Source of the DNA: Roseibium limicola
GTDB taxonomy: Bacteria > Pseudomonadota > Alphaproteobacteria > Rhizobiales > Stappiaceae
Reading direction: 5' to 3'
DNA: 64,000 nucleotides
NCBI RefSeq assembly: GCF_017313085.1
Contig: NZ_JAFLNF010000008.1
Coordinates: forward strand, 186,001 to 250,000
Position 1 is the first letter of the stretch; the number at the start of each line of letters is the position of its first letter. Shown piece after piece: positions 44,976 to 53,963 of this stretch. The position numbers were made by a program, and so were the translations under genes. The notes under the pieces were generated by a model. It worked only from the letters and a program-made list of their open reading frames with translations. It ran no database searches and was not told the origin of the DNA.

Positions 44976-46127
44976 TCAATCCGCCGCCAGCGGTACTCGA
45001 AAATGCTTGGCCAGAACCACGATGACCAGCGAGATAAAGGCGACGATCAGGAAGGACACCCGCAGCGAGAAGTGCTCGCCGACAAAGCCCAGAACCGGCG
45101 GTCCGAACAGGAAGGCGCCGTAGCCAAGGGTGACCACGCTGGCAATCGCCGCCCCCTTCGACACAGTCGGATCGGCTGCCGCGCGGGAAATTGCCAGCGG
45201 AAACATCGGCGCATTGCCGATGCCCATGATCGCCACACCGAGCCAGACCACATAGATCGTCGGGCCCCAGACCAGAAGCGCGCAACCGATGAACCCGGCC
45301 AGCCCGCAGACCTGCGCGACCCGCACAGGTCCGAACCGGGCCGTCAGCGCATCACCGGAAAACCGCATCACCACCATGGCGCTGGAATAGACAGCGAAGG
45401 TGATGGCCGCCAGGGATTCAGAGAAGAACAATTCCTGGATCTGATAAAGCGCCGCCCAATCGGTTACGGCCCCTTCGCCGATACCCCCGGCCAGACACAT
45501 GATGCCAACGAAGACCAGAGCCCCTTTTGGCAAGGCAATGACCGGCGGGCGTGAGCCAGTGGGCTCGCTGCGTTCCGACACCCAAGGCGTCGTCAGGGCA
45601 TAATACAGCGCCGGCAACATGAGCAGCACCCACAAGATATAATGTGTCGTCACCGGCAGATCGAGCCACAGCGCCACGGCCCCGCCCCCGGCTCCGGCAA
45701 CAGCCCCCAGACTGTAAAGCCCGTGGTAGGACGACATGATCGGCCGACCGAGTTCTTTCTCCACTTCGGCGCCCCAGGCGTTCATCGCCACGTCCAGCGA
45801 GCCAATGACAGCCCCCAGCGCGAACAGGCAAAAGGCAAACAGCGGCACATAGACCGTGCCGAACGGCAGAGAGAGAAAAGCCAGAAGCAGCGCGACAGCG
45901 AGGATCTTGGACAGGCGTTCGGCCCCCATCCGGTCAACCAGATATCCTGCAATGGGAAAACCTGCCATCGAACCGACAGCCAGCGACAGCAACAGCGCAC
46001 CGAGCGGCCCTTCCGACAGACCCAGCAGCTCCTTGAAATCCGGGATACGGGCCGCCCAGGCGCCAATATCCGTTCCGAAGACAAAGAAAACGGCGCCGAC
46101 TGCGCGCCTTGCACGTATTGCTGACAT
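44976..46127 (-). CDS. MFS permease (FucP/YbjJ-like)
   Basis: A 383-residue twelve-segment permease. RIPDFKELLGLSEGPLGALLLSLAVGSMAGFPIAG, AMNAWGAEVEKELGRPIMSSYHGLYSLGA and GIGNAPMFPLAIS resemble the YbjJ-like MFS group. It is an inner-membrane transporter with unknown substrate. The MSAIRARRAVGAVFFVFGTDIGAWAARIPD start fits the family. Its nearest same-strand upstream gene is the SprA-like metalloprotease, 199 bases away. Confidence 0.87.
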   Translation of the reverse strand: MSAIRARRAVGAVFFVFGTDIGAWAARIPDFKELLGLSEGPLGALLLSLAVGSMAGFPIAGYLVDRMGAERLSKILAVALLLAFLSLPFGTVYVPLFAFCLFALGAVIGSLDVAMNAWGAEVEKELGRPIMSSYHGLYSLGAVAGAGGGAVALWLDLPVTTHYILWVLLMLPALYYALTTPWVSERSEPTGSRPPVIALPKGALVFVGIMCLAGGIGEGAVTDWAALYQIQELFFSESLAAITFAVYSSAMVVMRFSGDALTARFGPVRVAQVCGLAGFIGCALLVWGPTIYVVWLGVAIMGIGNAPMFPLAISRAAADPTVSKGAAIASVVTLGYGAFLFGPPVLGFVGEHFSLRVSFLIVAFISLVIVVLAKHFRVPLAAD

Positions 46128-46326
46128 GAAAACCCGCTGGATTTAAACCCCATTGCCGGATTGCGCCGGCAGGCCATGAAAATCAGCCTGTTTGGGAGAA
46201 GATAGACAGGGAAGCTTAGTAAAACCGAGCGGACTTTAGACGGAACATTCCGACCGGGCAAGGGAGCGTGCCACGAAGTTATGCACGTCCCGCTTCAGCA
46301 GAAAACCCGCAGCGGAAACAGCCGCA

Positions 46327-47361
46327 TCATACGACCAAGCCGTTGCCTTGAGATGCTTCAGGGCGACCGGCATTGGAGATCGCTTGATAGGCTGCCAGCG
46401 CTGTCGCCACGCTGCGCGCGCCATCAGCATTGTCCTCTCCAGCAGCAGCACCGTCGCGCGAACCTTCGGAGGCTCCTCCGCCGGATCCCGCCTCGACTGG
46501 CGACGTCGTGCTCTCCACCCCAGTTTCTTCATCCCCTTCGCCACGCAGTTCCTCAGTGCGTTCTGTCCGCGCCTGGGTCTGGGCTTCCTGCAGGGCAGAA
46601 CGCGCCTGCTGCGCCACCTTCATATCCTGCGACGAGGGTTCTGCCGGCGCGGTTGCTGCGCGGATCACCACCTGCATCTTGCGGATGGTGGCTTCCGGGG
46701 TTCGTTCCTTCGATGTGTCGATCGCAACTTCGCCACCGATGGCGTAGCGCTTGCCGTCTGGCCCCTGCTGGAAGGTGTAGCTTGGAGCCCCCGCATGAGG
46801 ACCACCGGTGCGAGCGTGGGCTTGCTCGTGGGCGCGCACCTCACGGTCGCGCTGAGCCAGCTCCTTGACCTGCTTCTCTTCCTCTTCACTCAGGCCGTCG
46901 CCGGTGGCATCCGCCTCATCATCAGCCGCTTCCCCATCCACCGGGCCGGCCTGCTGAGCTTGCTCTGCGTCCTCGGCGCTCGCCTGCTGCGTAGCGGTGC
47001 TCTCCGCTGAAGGGGTTGATCCTGTCGCAACCGCTCCGGAATTATTTTGACCAAGGTCATTTTCAGCCTCAGACGCCCCATCTGAAAATTGACCAGGGTC
47101 ATTTTCCTGCAAAAAAAGCGCTGTTTCGGCGGTCAGATTGGTCCTTGCCACCGCATCCAGTCGACGCTCGGAGACCTGGCTGGAGGGTTTCGTCACCGAC
47201 GGACCAGCAACATCTGTGCGGGGATTGCTCCTGACAGTCGCCTCATTGGATGCAGCTGCACCCGATGCACCTCGCGCCTCCGAAGACGGCTGTCCTGTCC
47301 CTGCAAGCACGGCGGCCTGCACGGTAGAAAGGCTGACAGATGGGGTTGGCGATCCTATCAT
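46327..47361 (-). CDS. SprA-like putative metalloprotease (PF12118 type)
   Basis: A 344-residue protein. Residues 1-150 and the last 90 are low-complexity, rich in Ser, Ala, Glu, Gln and Gly, and probably disordered. The core (about 155-260) has REVRAHEQAHARTGGPHAGAPSY, an HExxH-type site, then QGPDGKRYAIGGEVAIDTSKERTPEATIRKMQVV, which is the hallmark of the SprA-related / CJM1_0395 family of putative metalloproteases. Biochemistry of the family is little known. ATG 47361 is used, with AGG upstream. Confidence 0.82.
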   Translation of the reverse strand: MIGSPTPSVSLSTVQAAVLAGTGQPSSEARGASGAAASNEATVRSNPRTDVAGPSVTKPSSQVSERRLDAVARTNLTAETALFLQENDPGQFSDGASEAENDLGQNNSGAVATGSTPSAESTATQQASAEDAEQAQQAGPVDGEAADDEADATGDGLSEEEEKQVKELAQRDREVRAHEQAHARTGGPHAGAPSYTFQQGPDGKRYAIGGEVAIDTSKERTPEATIRKMQVVIRAATAPAEPSSQDMKVAQQARSALQEAQTQARTERTEELRGEGDEETGVESTTSPVEAGSGGGASEGSRDGAAAGEDNADGARSVATALAAYQAISNAGRPEASQGNGLVV

Positions 47362-47544
47362 GACACCAACCTGCCAAAACTCACCCAACGTCAGGTTAAC
47401 GCGACTTAAGACATCGATCAGAATTCCGTGAGGTCTGCACGAGCCACAGCCAATCTATGTGCGACGTGCTGAAAATTTCATCCTGACGGCAGCGCAAAGC
47501 GGCGATATGGTCGCCCCCAAACGAGTAATTTCAATGAGGTAGAG

Positions 47545-48354
47545 ATGAGCACGCTTCCACGTCGCTTCTGGCACGAAATGACCACCCTGGACTTTCACGC
47601 ACCCGATGTCGCCGATTGGATCGCGGTGCTGCCTGTCGCCGCCATTGAGCAGCACGGCCCGCATTTGCCGGTCTACACAGACACCGCCATCGCCAACGGC
47701 CAGGTCAACCGGGTTATGGAGTTGCTGCCGGACGATCTCCCAGTGACCTTCCTGCCAACCCAGGCGATCGGCAAGTCGAACGAACACATTTCCTCCCCCG
47801 GCACCCTGACATTGTCGTGGGATACGGTGACACGCGCCTGGCTGGAAATCGGCGAAAGCGTTGCCCGCGCCGGCATCAAGAAGCTGGTTCTGATCAACTC
47901 CCACGGCGGCAACGTGCCGATCATCGACATCGTCGCCCGCGAGCTCCGCGTCAAACATGATATGCTTGTAACTTCAACTGCTTGGGCGCGATTTGGCCAA
48001 CCTGAAGGGGTGTTTCCGGAAGAAGAATTCACCTATGGAATTCATGGTGGAGACGTCGAAACCTCGATCATGCTGCACCTCCATCCGGAGCTTGTCCGCA
48101 TGGAAAATGCCGAGGATTTCACCTCGGCGCAGCAGGAATTCATCAAGGAGTTCAAGTATCTGCGTGGACACGGCGCGCAACAGTTCGGCTGGAAAGCGCA
48201 GGATCTCGGCAAAAAGGGCGCGCTTGGCAACGCCGCAAATGCCAGTGCAGAAAAGGGCAAGAAATCCCTCGACCAGGCGGCCACCGGTTTCGTCGACCTT
48301 TTAAAAGATATCCACGCCTTCGATCTCAATCGTCTTTGGGTCCCCGAAGACTAA
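47545..48354 (+). CDS. Creatininase-family amidohydrolase
   Basis: A 269-residue cytoplasmic enzyme. Metal ligands fit LPVAAIEQHGPHLPVYTDT, LINSHGGNVPI and GIHGGDVETSIML, the creatininase signature. Members hydrolyse creatinine, formamide-type compounds or the formamidopyrimidine/FAPy intermediates in riboflavin-type pathways, so the substrate is open. It is monocistronic, with the amino acid ABC operon convergent 90 bases downstream. Confidence 0.9.
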   Translation: MSTLPRRFWHEMTTLDFHAPDVADWIAVLPVAAIEQHGPHLPVYTDTAIANGQVNRVMELLPDDLPVTFLPTQAIGKSNEHISSPGTLTLSWDTVTRAWLEIGESVARAGIKKLVLINSHGGNVPIIDIVARELRVKHDMLVTSTAWARFGQPEGVFPEEEFTYGIHGGDVETSIMLHLHPELVRMENAEDFTSAQQEFIKEFKYLRGHGAQQFGWKAQDLGKKGALGNAANASAEKGKKSLDQAATGFVDLLKDIHAFDLNRLWVPED

Positions 48355-48366
48355 AACCGCAGAAAA

Positions 48367-48394
48367 CCACCACGGGATCCTCATCTCGTGGTGG
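48367..48394 (-). terminator. Terminator of the amino acid ABC operon
   Basis: A 12-bp stem with one mismatch (CCACCACGGGAT at 48367-48378, ATCTCGTGGTGG at 48383-48394) and a four-base loop. On the minus strand it is followed by TTTTC. It lies between convergent genes and may also end the creatininase message. Confidence 0.75.
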
Positions 48395-48444
48395 ATCAAA
48401 AAAATTCTCGGCCGCAGTTACTCCCGCTTTCGAGCACTTGCCGG

Positions 48445-49200
48445 TCAGATGGTTTGAGCCGCATTGATCGACGACACGAACCGCCGGGTACGGTCCCGTG
48501 CCGGATTGCGGAAGATGGTGTCGGCGTCTCCTGTCTCGACAACCTCTCCCGCTTCCAGAAAGACAACCCGACCGGCAATTTGTGAAGCCAGCCTGAGATC
48601 ATGGGTCGCCATCACCATCGTGGTTCCTTCCTGCGCAAGTTTGCCAAGAACATCAACCACTTCGGCAGCAAGCTCGGGATCGAGCGCGGACGTCGGCTCG
48701 TCGCAGAGCAGCACACCCGGCGACGGCGCCAGCGCCCGCGCGATCGCAACGCGTTGCTGCTGGCCGCCGGAAAGATTCGCTGGCCACGCGTCCTTCTTGT
48801 GGTCCATGCCAACCTTCGACAGCAGCTCCATCGCGCGACTCAAGGCCTTCTCGCGCGGCCATTTCTGAACGACGAGCAGCCCCTCCATCACATTCTCGAT
48901 CACCGTAAGGTGCGGGAAAAGCTGGAAGTTCTGGAAGACCATCCCGGTTTGTTGGCGGATCTTCTGAACTGCCGCACGGGGAACGCGTCTCCCAGCTTCG
49001 ACCGTTATTTCATCCTCACCGATCCGAACTGTCCCGGCTGTCGGCATTTCGAGCAGATTGATGCAGCGCAACAAAGTGCTCTTGCCACCCCCGGAGGGCC
49101 CGACAAGAGCAGTCACGCTGCCTTCGGGAAACTGCAGCGATATGTTCTTCAGGATAAGCGCGTCGCCAAATCGCTTCTCAATATGGAACAGGTCAATCAT
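48445..49200 (-). CDS. Polar amino acid ABC transporter ATPase
   Basis: A 251-residue ATPase of the GlnQ/HisP type. It has Walker A LVGPSGGGKSTLLR, Q-loop MVFQNFQLFPHLTV, signature LSGGQQQRVAIARAL, Walker B VLLCDEPTSALDPEL, and switch His in MATHDLRLA. Note GGGKST rather than the usual GCGKST. It overlaps the permease stop by four bases, completing a three-gene importer. Confidence 0.92.
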   Translation of the reverse strand: MIDLFHIEKRFGDALILKNISLQFPEGSVTALVGPSGGGKSTLLRCINLLEMPTAGTVRIGEDEITVEAGRRVPRAAVQKIRQQTGMVFQNFQLFPHLTVIENVMEGLLVVQKWPREKALSRAMELLSKVGMDHKKDAWPANLSGGQQQRVAIARALAPSPGVLLCDEPTSALDPELAAEVVDVLGKLAQEGTTMVMATHDLRLASQIAGRVVFLEAGEVVETGDADTIFRNPARDRTRRFVSSINAAQTI

Positions 49201-49877
49201 CGGCTGGCCTCCAACATACCGCCGTAGCGCGCAAACCGCGTTTCCAACCGCTCCTGAAGCCAGGCCAGAACCGAACTCATCGCAAGATAAATCAACGCTG
49301 CTTCGAAGTAGAGGATCAGCGGTTCATAGGTCGTGGCAACGATGCGCTGCGCCGACTGGAACAGCTCAGGCACCGTGATCGCCGCTGCAAGCGACGTGTC
49401 CTTGACCAGAGAAATGAAGGTGTTTGACAACGGAGGCACCGCAACCCGCCCGGCTTGCGGAATGATGGTGCGCAACATTGCCTGTCGCCAGCTCATGCCA
49501 ATGGAGAACGCGGCTTCCCATTGCCCCTTGGAAACCGAGGAAATCGCCGCACGAATGATTTCCGAGGAATAGGCTCCCACATTCAGCGTGAAGCCGATCA
49601 GAGCCGCCGGAAACGCGTCCAACAGGATCCCCACGCTTGGCAAGCCATAGAAGATCACGAAAAGCTGCACCAGCAGCGGAGTGCCCCGGAACACCCAGAC
49701 GTAGAAGCGGGCGATCAGGACCAGCGGCAAGCTTCCGAACAGCCGTGTCACCGCGGTTATCAAGCCCAGCGTAAGCCCCAATGCAAAAGAAAGCAGCGTC
49801 AGTGGTACCGTGAATTTAAGCCCGGCCCACAGCAGGGTCGGCAAGGACTCTGCCATCAGTTGCAGCCAATGAGGCAT
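49197..49877 (-). CDS. Polar amino acid ABC transporter permease
   Basis: A 226-residue HisM/GlnP-type permease with about five membrane segments. It has RGTPLLVQLFVIFYGLP, the family's cytoplasmic loop start, and SIGMSWRQAMLRTIIPQAGRVAVPPLSNTFISLVKDTSL. It forms a homodimer channel with the ATPase. The binding-protein gene is 100 bases upstream, separated by a strong hairpin. Confidence 0.92.
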   Translation of the reverse strand: MPHWLQLMAESLPTLLWAGLKFTVPLTLLSFALGLTLGLITAVTRLFGSLPLVLIARFYVWVFRGTPLLVQLFVIFYGLPSVGILLDAFPAALIGFTLNVGAYSSEIIRAAISSVSKGQWEAAFSIGMSWRQAMLRTIIPQAGRVAVPPLSNTFISLVKDTSLAAAITVPELFQSAQRIVATTYEPLILYFEAALIYLAMSSVLAWLQERLETRFARYGGMLEASR

Positions 49878-49908
49878 GAGAATGTTCCCCTACAATTACG
49901 CCACACCC

Positions 49909-49951
49909 GCGCCGCCGACGCCCCTCCGAGAAGAGGGCGGACGGTCGGCGC
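49909..49951 (-). promoter_or_regulatory. Strong intercistronic hairpin after amino-acid binding-protein gene
   Basis: GCGCCG (49909-49914) pairs with CGGCGC (49946-49951). Inner pairs CCG/CGG, CGCC/GGCG and CTC/GAG extend it to a long GC-rich stem with small interior loops. It lies between the binding-protein stop (49978) and the permease start (49877). Expected effect: more binding-protein than permease mRNA. Confidence 0.6.
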
Positions 49952-49977
49952 AGGCGTGGCAGACAGCTCGCACCGTC

Positions 49978-50751
49978 TTAGTTGGATACGTCCTGACCGA
50001 AGTACTTCTGCGAAATCTCCAGATAAGTGCCATCCGCCTTGATCTCGGCAAGCGCCTTATTGAGCGCCTCGACCAACTCCGGGTCGCCTTTGCGCACCAG
50101 AATTCCAGAGAAATCGGCATCGGCCTTTTCGGCGACCACTTTCACCGGTGCATCCGGCTTTTGTTTCTTGAAGTCGAGATAAGACAAGCTGTCGTTGATG
50201 GTGGCGTCAGCCCTCCGGGTCAAAACCAGCTGAATGGACTGATCGAACCCTGCCGTCCCGATCAGTTCAGCCCCGTTGCTTTCCGCAAGCCGACCGAAGT
50301 TGCTCGTCAGGGATTGAGCGGATTTCTTGCCCGCCAAATCCTCAAAACCCTTGATATCCTCGTTGGTTTCGCGAACGATCAAGACGGCCTTTGAGGCAAT
50401 ATACGGCTCCGAGAAATTGTATTTCTGTTGGCGCGCCTCGGTGATGCCAACCTGGTTGATCACCGCATCATAGCGCTTTGCGTCAAGCCCGGCGATCAGG
50501 CCATCCCATTTCCCTTCAACAAACGCAGCCTGCAAGCCGAGCTTGTCTGAAACAGCCCTACCGATCTCAACGTCGAACCCAACCAGATCGCCCTCGGCGT
50601 CATGGTAGGTAAAGGGCGCGTAAGTACCTTCCGTTCCTATGGTGAGGACGCCAGAAGCCTTAATAGCATCCAGGTTCTCTCCTGCTATCGCCGGAGAGAA
50701 CGTTGCGATCTGTAGCGCCACGGCGGCGGCAAGTCCTTTGAGCCAGCTCAT
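49978..50751 (-). CDS. Polar amino acid (cystine-like) ABC transporter binding protein
   Basis: A 257-residue SBP_bac_3 protein with a Sec signal peptide (to about AIAGEN). The motif LTIGTEGTYAPFTYHDAEGDLVGFDVEIGRAVSDKLG is the family ligand site. KWDGLIAGLDAKRYDAVINQVGI and DATINDSLSYLDF resemble cystine/polar amino acid binding proteins of the TcyJ kind; ligand inferred only. It is first in its operon. Confidence 0.9.
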   Translation of the reverse strand: MSWLKGLAAAVALQIATFSPAIAGENLDAIKASGVLTIGTEGTYAPFTYHDAEGDLVGFDVEIGRAVSDKLGLQAAFVEGKWDGLIAGLDAKRYDAVINQVGITEARQQKYNFSEPYIASKAVLIVRETNEDIKGFEDLAGKKSAQSLTSNFGRLAESNGAELIGTAGFDQSIQLVLTRRADATINDSLSYLDFKKQKPDAPVKVVAEKADADFSGILVRKGDPELVEALNKALAEIKADGTYLEISQKYFGQDVSN

Positions 50752-51100
50752 TTCAATTCCTTCCGGCTATTATGTAAAGTTGGCCCTGTAATGTCAGCAA
50801 GTGGCCTCGAATGCAGGACAGAAACAAACAAAAACCAAGCCTGCGAGAGAATAATTTTCCCGCTCCTCGATGAAACCCAAAACGAAGAGCATTGGCACGC
50901 CAGCGTGCGTCCTTTTAAAGACCGACCACGAAGTCGAGTGGCATAATGCGTCAACGGCCGGACCAACGGACTGACCGGGTCCTACTGCCCTGGCAAAAGA
51001 CAGGGACGAAGCGGGAAACCTTGCGCGTGTCCATGCCCCCACCCGCAAGGGTCAACGTTGCAACAAGTCTCCCCGCCTTAATGCCTGTCGGGAATGAAGC
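50752..51100. other. Promoter-bearing gap upstream of the amino acid ABC operon
   Basis: About 350 bases with no supported gene. Short open frames on the minus strand here lack family features. The promoter for the binding-protein gene should lie near 50760-50880. I saw no clear operator palindrome or riboswitch. Confidence 0.4.
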
Positions 51101-51484
51101 CTAGAACGATTGCTTAAACGCGTTGCCCGGATCCGACGCATCGGGGTCGGCTTCAATTGGCACCGCCACAGTCGTCCCATCGGGAAACTGAACCGTCATT
51201 TGGAAAATTTGCGGAACGACCTGTTCCAGACCGCCGGGGCGCAGGCGAGCGAAGATCTTGGCCTGCGCCCCTTCATTGTAAAGCGCCTGGTCAAACACCA
51301 GGTCCACGCCAACAAGCTCGACCAGCTGCCCCAATACCGTGCGGATCGTACTGCGTTTGCGAACCTGCACCGTCTGCAGAGGTTCATCCACACTGTTGCG
51401 AAACGCCCTCAGAATGAAGTCCTGCACGGAAGCGTCATTCAAAATGCCATTGTGCTGGGCAAAGCTGGTCGGGAAAGACAACAT
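51101..51484 (-). CDS. Unrecognised protein
   Basis: Not recognised. About 127 residues from ATG 51484; the frame stays open to 51682 with a further ATG at 51547. The C-terminal part has ordered-looking text: VQDFILRAFRNSVDEPL, VLGQLVELVGVDLVFD, then MTVQFPDGTTVAVPIEADPDASDPG near the end, reminiscent of a small beta-rich domain. There is no clear membrane segment from the chosen start. The opposite strand is also open but is Arg/His-rich, as expected of a shadow frame. It stands alone between the ABC and MFS/AKR units. Confidence 0.45.
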   Translation of the reverse strand: MLSFPTSFAQHNGILNDASVQDFILRAFRNSVDEPLQTVQVRKRSTIRTVLGQLVELVGVDLVFDQALYNEGAQAKIFARLRPGGLEQVVPQIFQMTVQFPDGTTVAVPIEADPDASDPGNAFKQSF

Positions 51485-51756
51485 CGATCTTCTATTGCTG
51501 GCCGCGCAGCTCCACTTGCTGATGGGCGGAACGCAGCTCGCACTCATCGCGCTGTAGACCGGACCGGTTGAACAGATCAACCGACACAGCAAATTGGCTA
51601 TCACGACAATTTGCTGCTGGTGATCATGTCCAAGCCGAGACAAGACTGCGACCCCCAGGTGTCCTCCCACTCGCAACGACACGATGCCCTGAATGGGCTT
51701 CCATGCGTTATTCTTCCAAGGTCACTGCCGCTTAAAGCGTCTGCCGCCGACCAATA

Positions 51757-52941
51757 TCAGGCAATTGACGGAAGCGTCTCTTCCGGACGCCGATCCGAAC
51801 GCAAGAAGCAAAGCCCCAACGCGGCAAGAAGACCTCCTGCAACAGGAATGATCGAGTAGTCAAAACCATACTTGATCAGAGCACCACCGACGGCGGCGCC
51901 AATCGCATTCCCAAGGTTGAATGCGCCTATGTTGACCGATGACGCCAAGCCTGGAGCATCTGCTGCAGCCTTCATCACCCTGATCTGGACAGGGGGAACG
52001 ATTGCGAAGGCAGCAGCCCCCCAAGCAAGCAGGGCAAGCGCGGCACCCGTCTGACTGCCCAACGCCAAAGGCATCGCAAGGCTGATTGTTGCCAGTGCAG
52101 TGAAGAAAATGGCAGTCGCCCCCTTCAACGACCAATCTGCCAGGCGTCCACCCAACCAATTGCCGAGGGTGAACCCGACACCGATCAATACCAGTGCAAA
52201 TGTCACGAACCGGTCATCGGCACCTGACTGGCTCACCAGTAGCGGGGTTACATAGGTGTAGAGCGTAAACATAGCGCTTGCCCCAAGAACCGTGGTCAGA
52301 AGAGCAAGTCTCACCTGAGGTAGAACCAGAACTTTCAGCTCGCGGCGGACATCCGGCCGTTGACCGCCAGCCACCCGCGGCAGTACCGCCCAAAGCGCAA
52401 AGATCGTGACCACGCCAAGTAGTGCAGTGCCGGCAAAAGATTGACGCCAGCCGAACTCCTGGCCGATCCAAGTTGCCATTGGGACCCCACCTATGTTGGC
52501 GAGCGTTAGCCCCATAAACATCGTGGCGACAGCACTGGCACGCTTTTCAGCAGGAACAACACTGGAGGCAACGATCGCTCCGAGCCCGAAAAAGGCTCCG
52601 TGGTTCATGCTGGTGACCACTCTGGATAACAGCAAAGTCCAATAGTCGGGAGCAAGCGCCGACATGACGTTTCCCAGAGTGAAAATCCCCATGAGCGCCA
52701 TCAGAGCAGTTCGTTTGCCGAAGCGTGCAAAAAGCAGCGTCATGACAGGCGCCCCCGCCATGACCCCGATTGCATAAGCACTGACCAAAAGTCCCGCCGA
52801 TGGAATGGATACATCCACCCCCTTTGCGATTACCGGCAGCATCCCCATGGGTGAGAACTCGGTTGTTCCAATACTGAACGCTCCTGTCGCGAGGACCAGC
52901 AAAGGCCAATTGAAAGCAGACTTTCCAATCATCAGTTTCAC
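51757..52941 (-). CDS. MFS permease (DHA1, AraJ/YdhP type)
   Basis: A 394-residue twelve-segment permease. LATGAFSIGTTEFSPMGMLPVIAKGVDVSIPSAGLLVSAYAIGVMAGAP matches the arabinose-efflux/YdhP group motif TTEF. R/S-rich loop FARFGKRTALMALM corresponds to MFS motif A. It is co-transcribed with the aldo/keto reductase 10 bases upstream, and could move the substrate or product of that enzyme. Chloramphenicol-like drug efflux is an alternative family function. Confidence 0.9.
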   Translation of the reverse strand: MKLMIGKSAFNWPLLVLATGAFSIGTTEFSPMGMLPVIAKGVDVSIPSAGLLVSAYAIGVMAGAPVMTLLFARFGKRTALMALMGIFTLGNVMSALAPDYWTLLLSRVVTSMNHGAFFGLGAIVASSVVPAEKRASAVATMFMGLTLANIGGVPMATWIGQEFGWRQSFAGTALLGVVTIFALWAVLPRVAGGQRPDVRRELKVLVLPQVRLALLTTVLGASAMFTLYTYVTPLLVSQSGADDRFVTFALVLIGVGFTLGNWLGGRLADWSLKGATAIFFTALATISLAMPLALGSQTGAALALLAWGAAAFAIVPPVQIRVMKAAADAPGLASSVNIGAFNLGNAIGAAVGGALIKYGFDYSIIPVAGGLLAALGLCFLRSDRRPEETLPSIA

Positions 52942-52951
52942 CTTTCTATCC

Positions 52952-53776
52952 TCACGCGGTCCAATCGGGAGTCAGTCCGTCCGGATTGACAAGCCGTCCA
53001 TCCGGACGCGCAAATGTTGCAATCTCGGCCATGTCCAGCTCGCTCAAAGTGAAATCAAAAATATTGAAGTTCTCCGCGACACGCTCAGGTCTTGCCGTCT
53101 TGGACAAGGCGATCCAGCCGTTCTGGATCAACCAGCGAAGGCCAACCTGCGCTGCCGATTTTCCATACTTCTGACCAATTTTTTTCAGCCGTACATCGCG
53201 TGCAACTGCGCCGTCGGCCATGCTGTAATAAGCGGTCAACGCCATGCCCGTTTCAGTGGCCAAAGCGTGCATTGCAGATTGATCGAGATAGGGGTGCTTC
53301 TCGATCTGATTGGTCACAATCGGCGCATCACTCGTGTCAATCGCTTCCCGTAGTTGGTGATTGTTGTAGTTACTGACCCCAATAAAGCGAGCGCGCCCTG
53401 ACGCCTGAACCGCATTGAGCCAAGCAATTTGCTCGGCGACCGGCACACTGTTTCCAGGCCAATGAGCCAATAGCAAATCCACACGATCTGTCTTCAGGTT
53501 TTCCAGGCTTTCATCGACAGAAGCGAGGAAGCGTTCGGCGCTGTAATTCTCAACCCAGACCTTGGTCGTCAGAAACAGGTCAGATCGCTGCATGCCAGAA
53601 TCTGCCAGAACTCGGCCAAGTGCCGCCTCATTGCCATAAATCTGCGCGGTGTCGAAATGGCGGAATCCTGCTTCCAGTGCCACTGGAACGACAGTCTCTA
53701 TCTCATCGCCAGACATGCGAAAGACCCCAAAGCCGAGCGCTGGAATTTCCGCGCCACCAGCGTTTACAAAACGCAT
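52952..53776 (-). CDS. Aldo/keto reductase (2,5-diketo-gluconate-reductase type)
   Basis: A 274-residue NADPH-dependent reductase. The catalytic tetrad is visible: Asp and Tyr in FRHFDTAQIYGNEAALG, Lys in FLTTKVWVENY, His in LLLAHWPG. The coenzyme phosphate region fits WIALSKTARPERVAEN. Substrate open. ATG 53776 has CTGGAG upstream. It is divergent from the LysR gene at 53964; the pair is a typical LysR-controlled unit. Confidence 0.92.
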   Translation of the reverse strand: MRFVNAGGAEIPALGFGVFRMSGDEIETVVPVALEAGFRHFDTAQIYGNEAALGRVLADSGMQRSDLFLTTKVWVENYSAERFLASVDESLENLKTDRVDLLLAHWPGNSVPVAEQIAWLNAVQASGRARFIGVSNYNNHQLREAIDTSDAPIVTNQIEKHPYLDQSAMHALATETGMALTAYYSMADGAVARDVRLKKIGQKYGKSAAQVGLRWLIQNGWIALSKTARPERVAENFNIFDFTLSELDMAEIATFARPDGRLVNPDGLTPDWTA

Positions 53777-53889
53777 TTTAGTTCTCCAGTTGGGCCGCCG
53801 TGGCAGCCATGTTTTGAGAGCGCCCAGCGAGAAGCGGACGCCTGAAGGTTGGTCTTCCAAGAAGAGGCAATCACGATGTCTGGAGTGAT

Positions 53890-53921
53890 ATCCGGTCTCT
53901 GGGCACTTGATAATCCGGTCT
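53890..53921. promoter_or_regulatory. Direct repeat in AKR/LysR divergent region, candidate LysR site
   Basis: ATCCGGTCT occurs at 53890-53898 and again at 53913-53921, 23 bases apart (about two helical turns). Each copy is preceded by a TGAT-like context. It lies between the divergent aldo/keto reductase and LysR genes, where a LysR binding site is expected. Confidence 0.4.
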
Positions 53922-53963
53922 GGTCGCACTTTACTTATGAATCTATTTCACAGGTGAGGCGCT

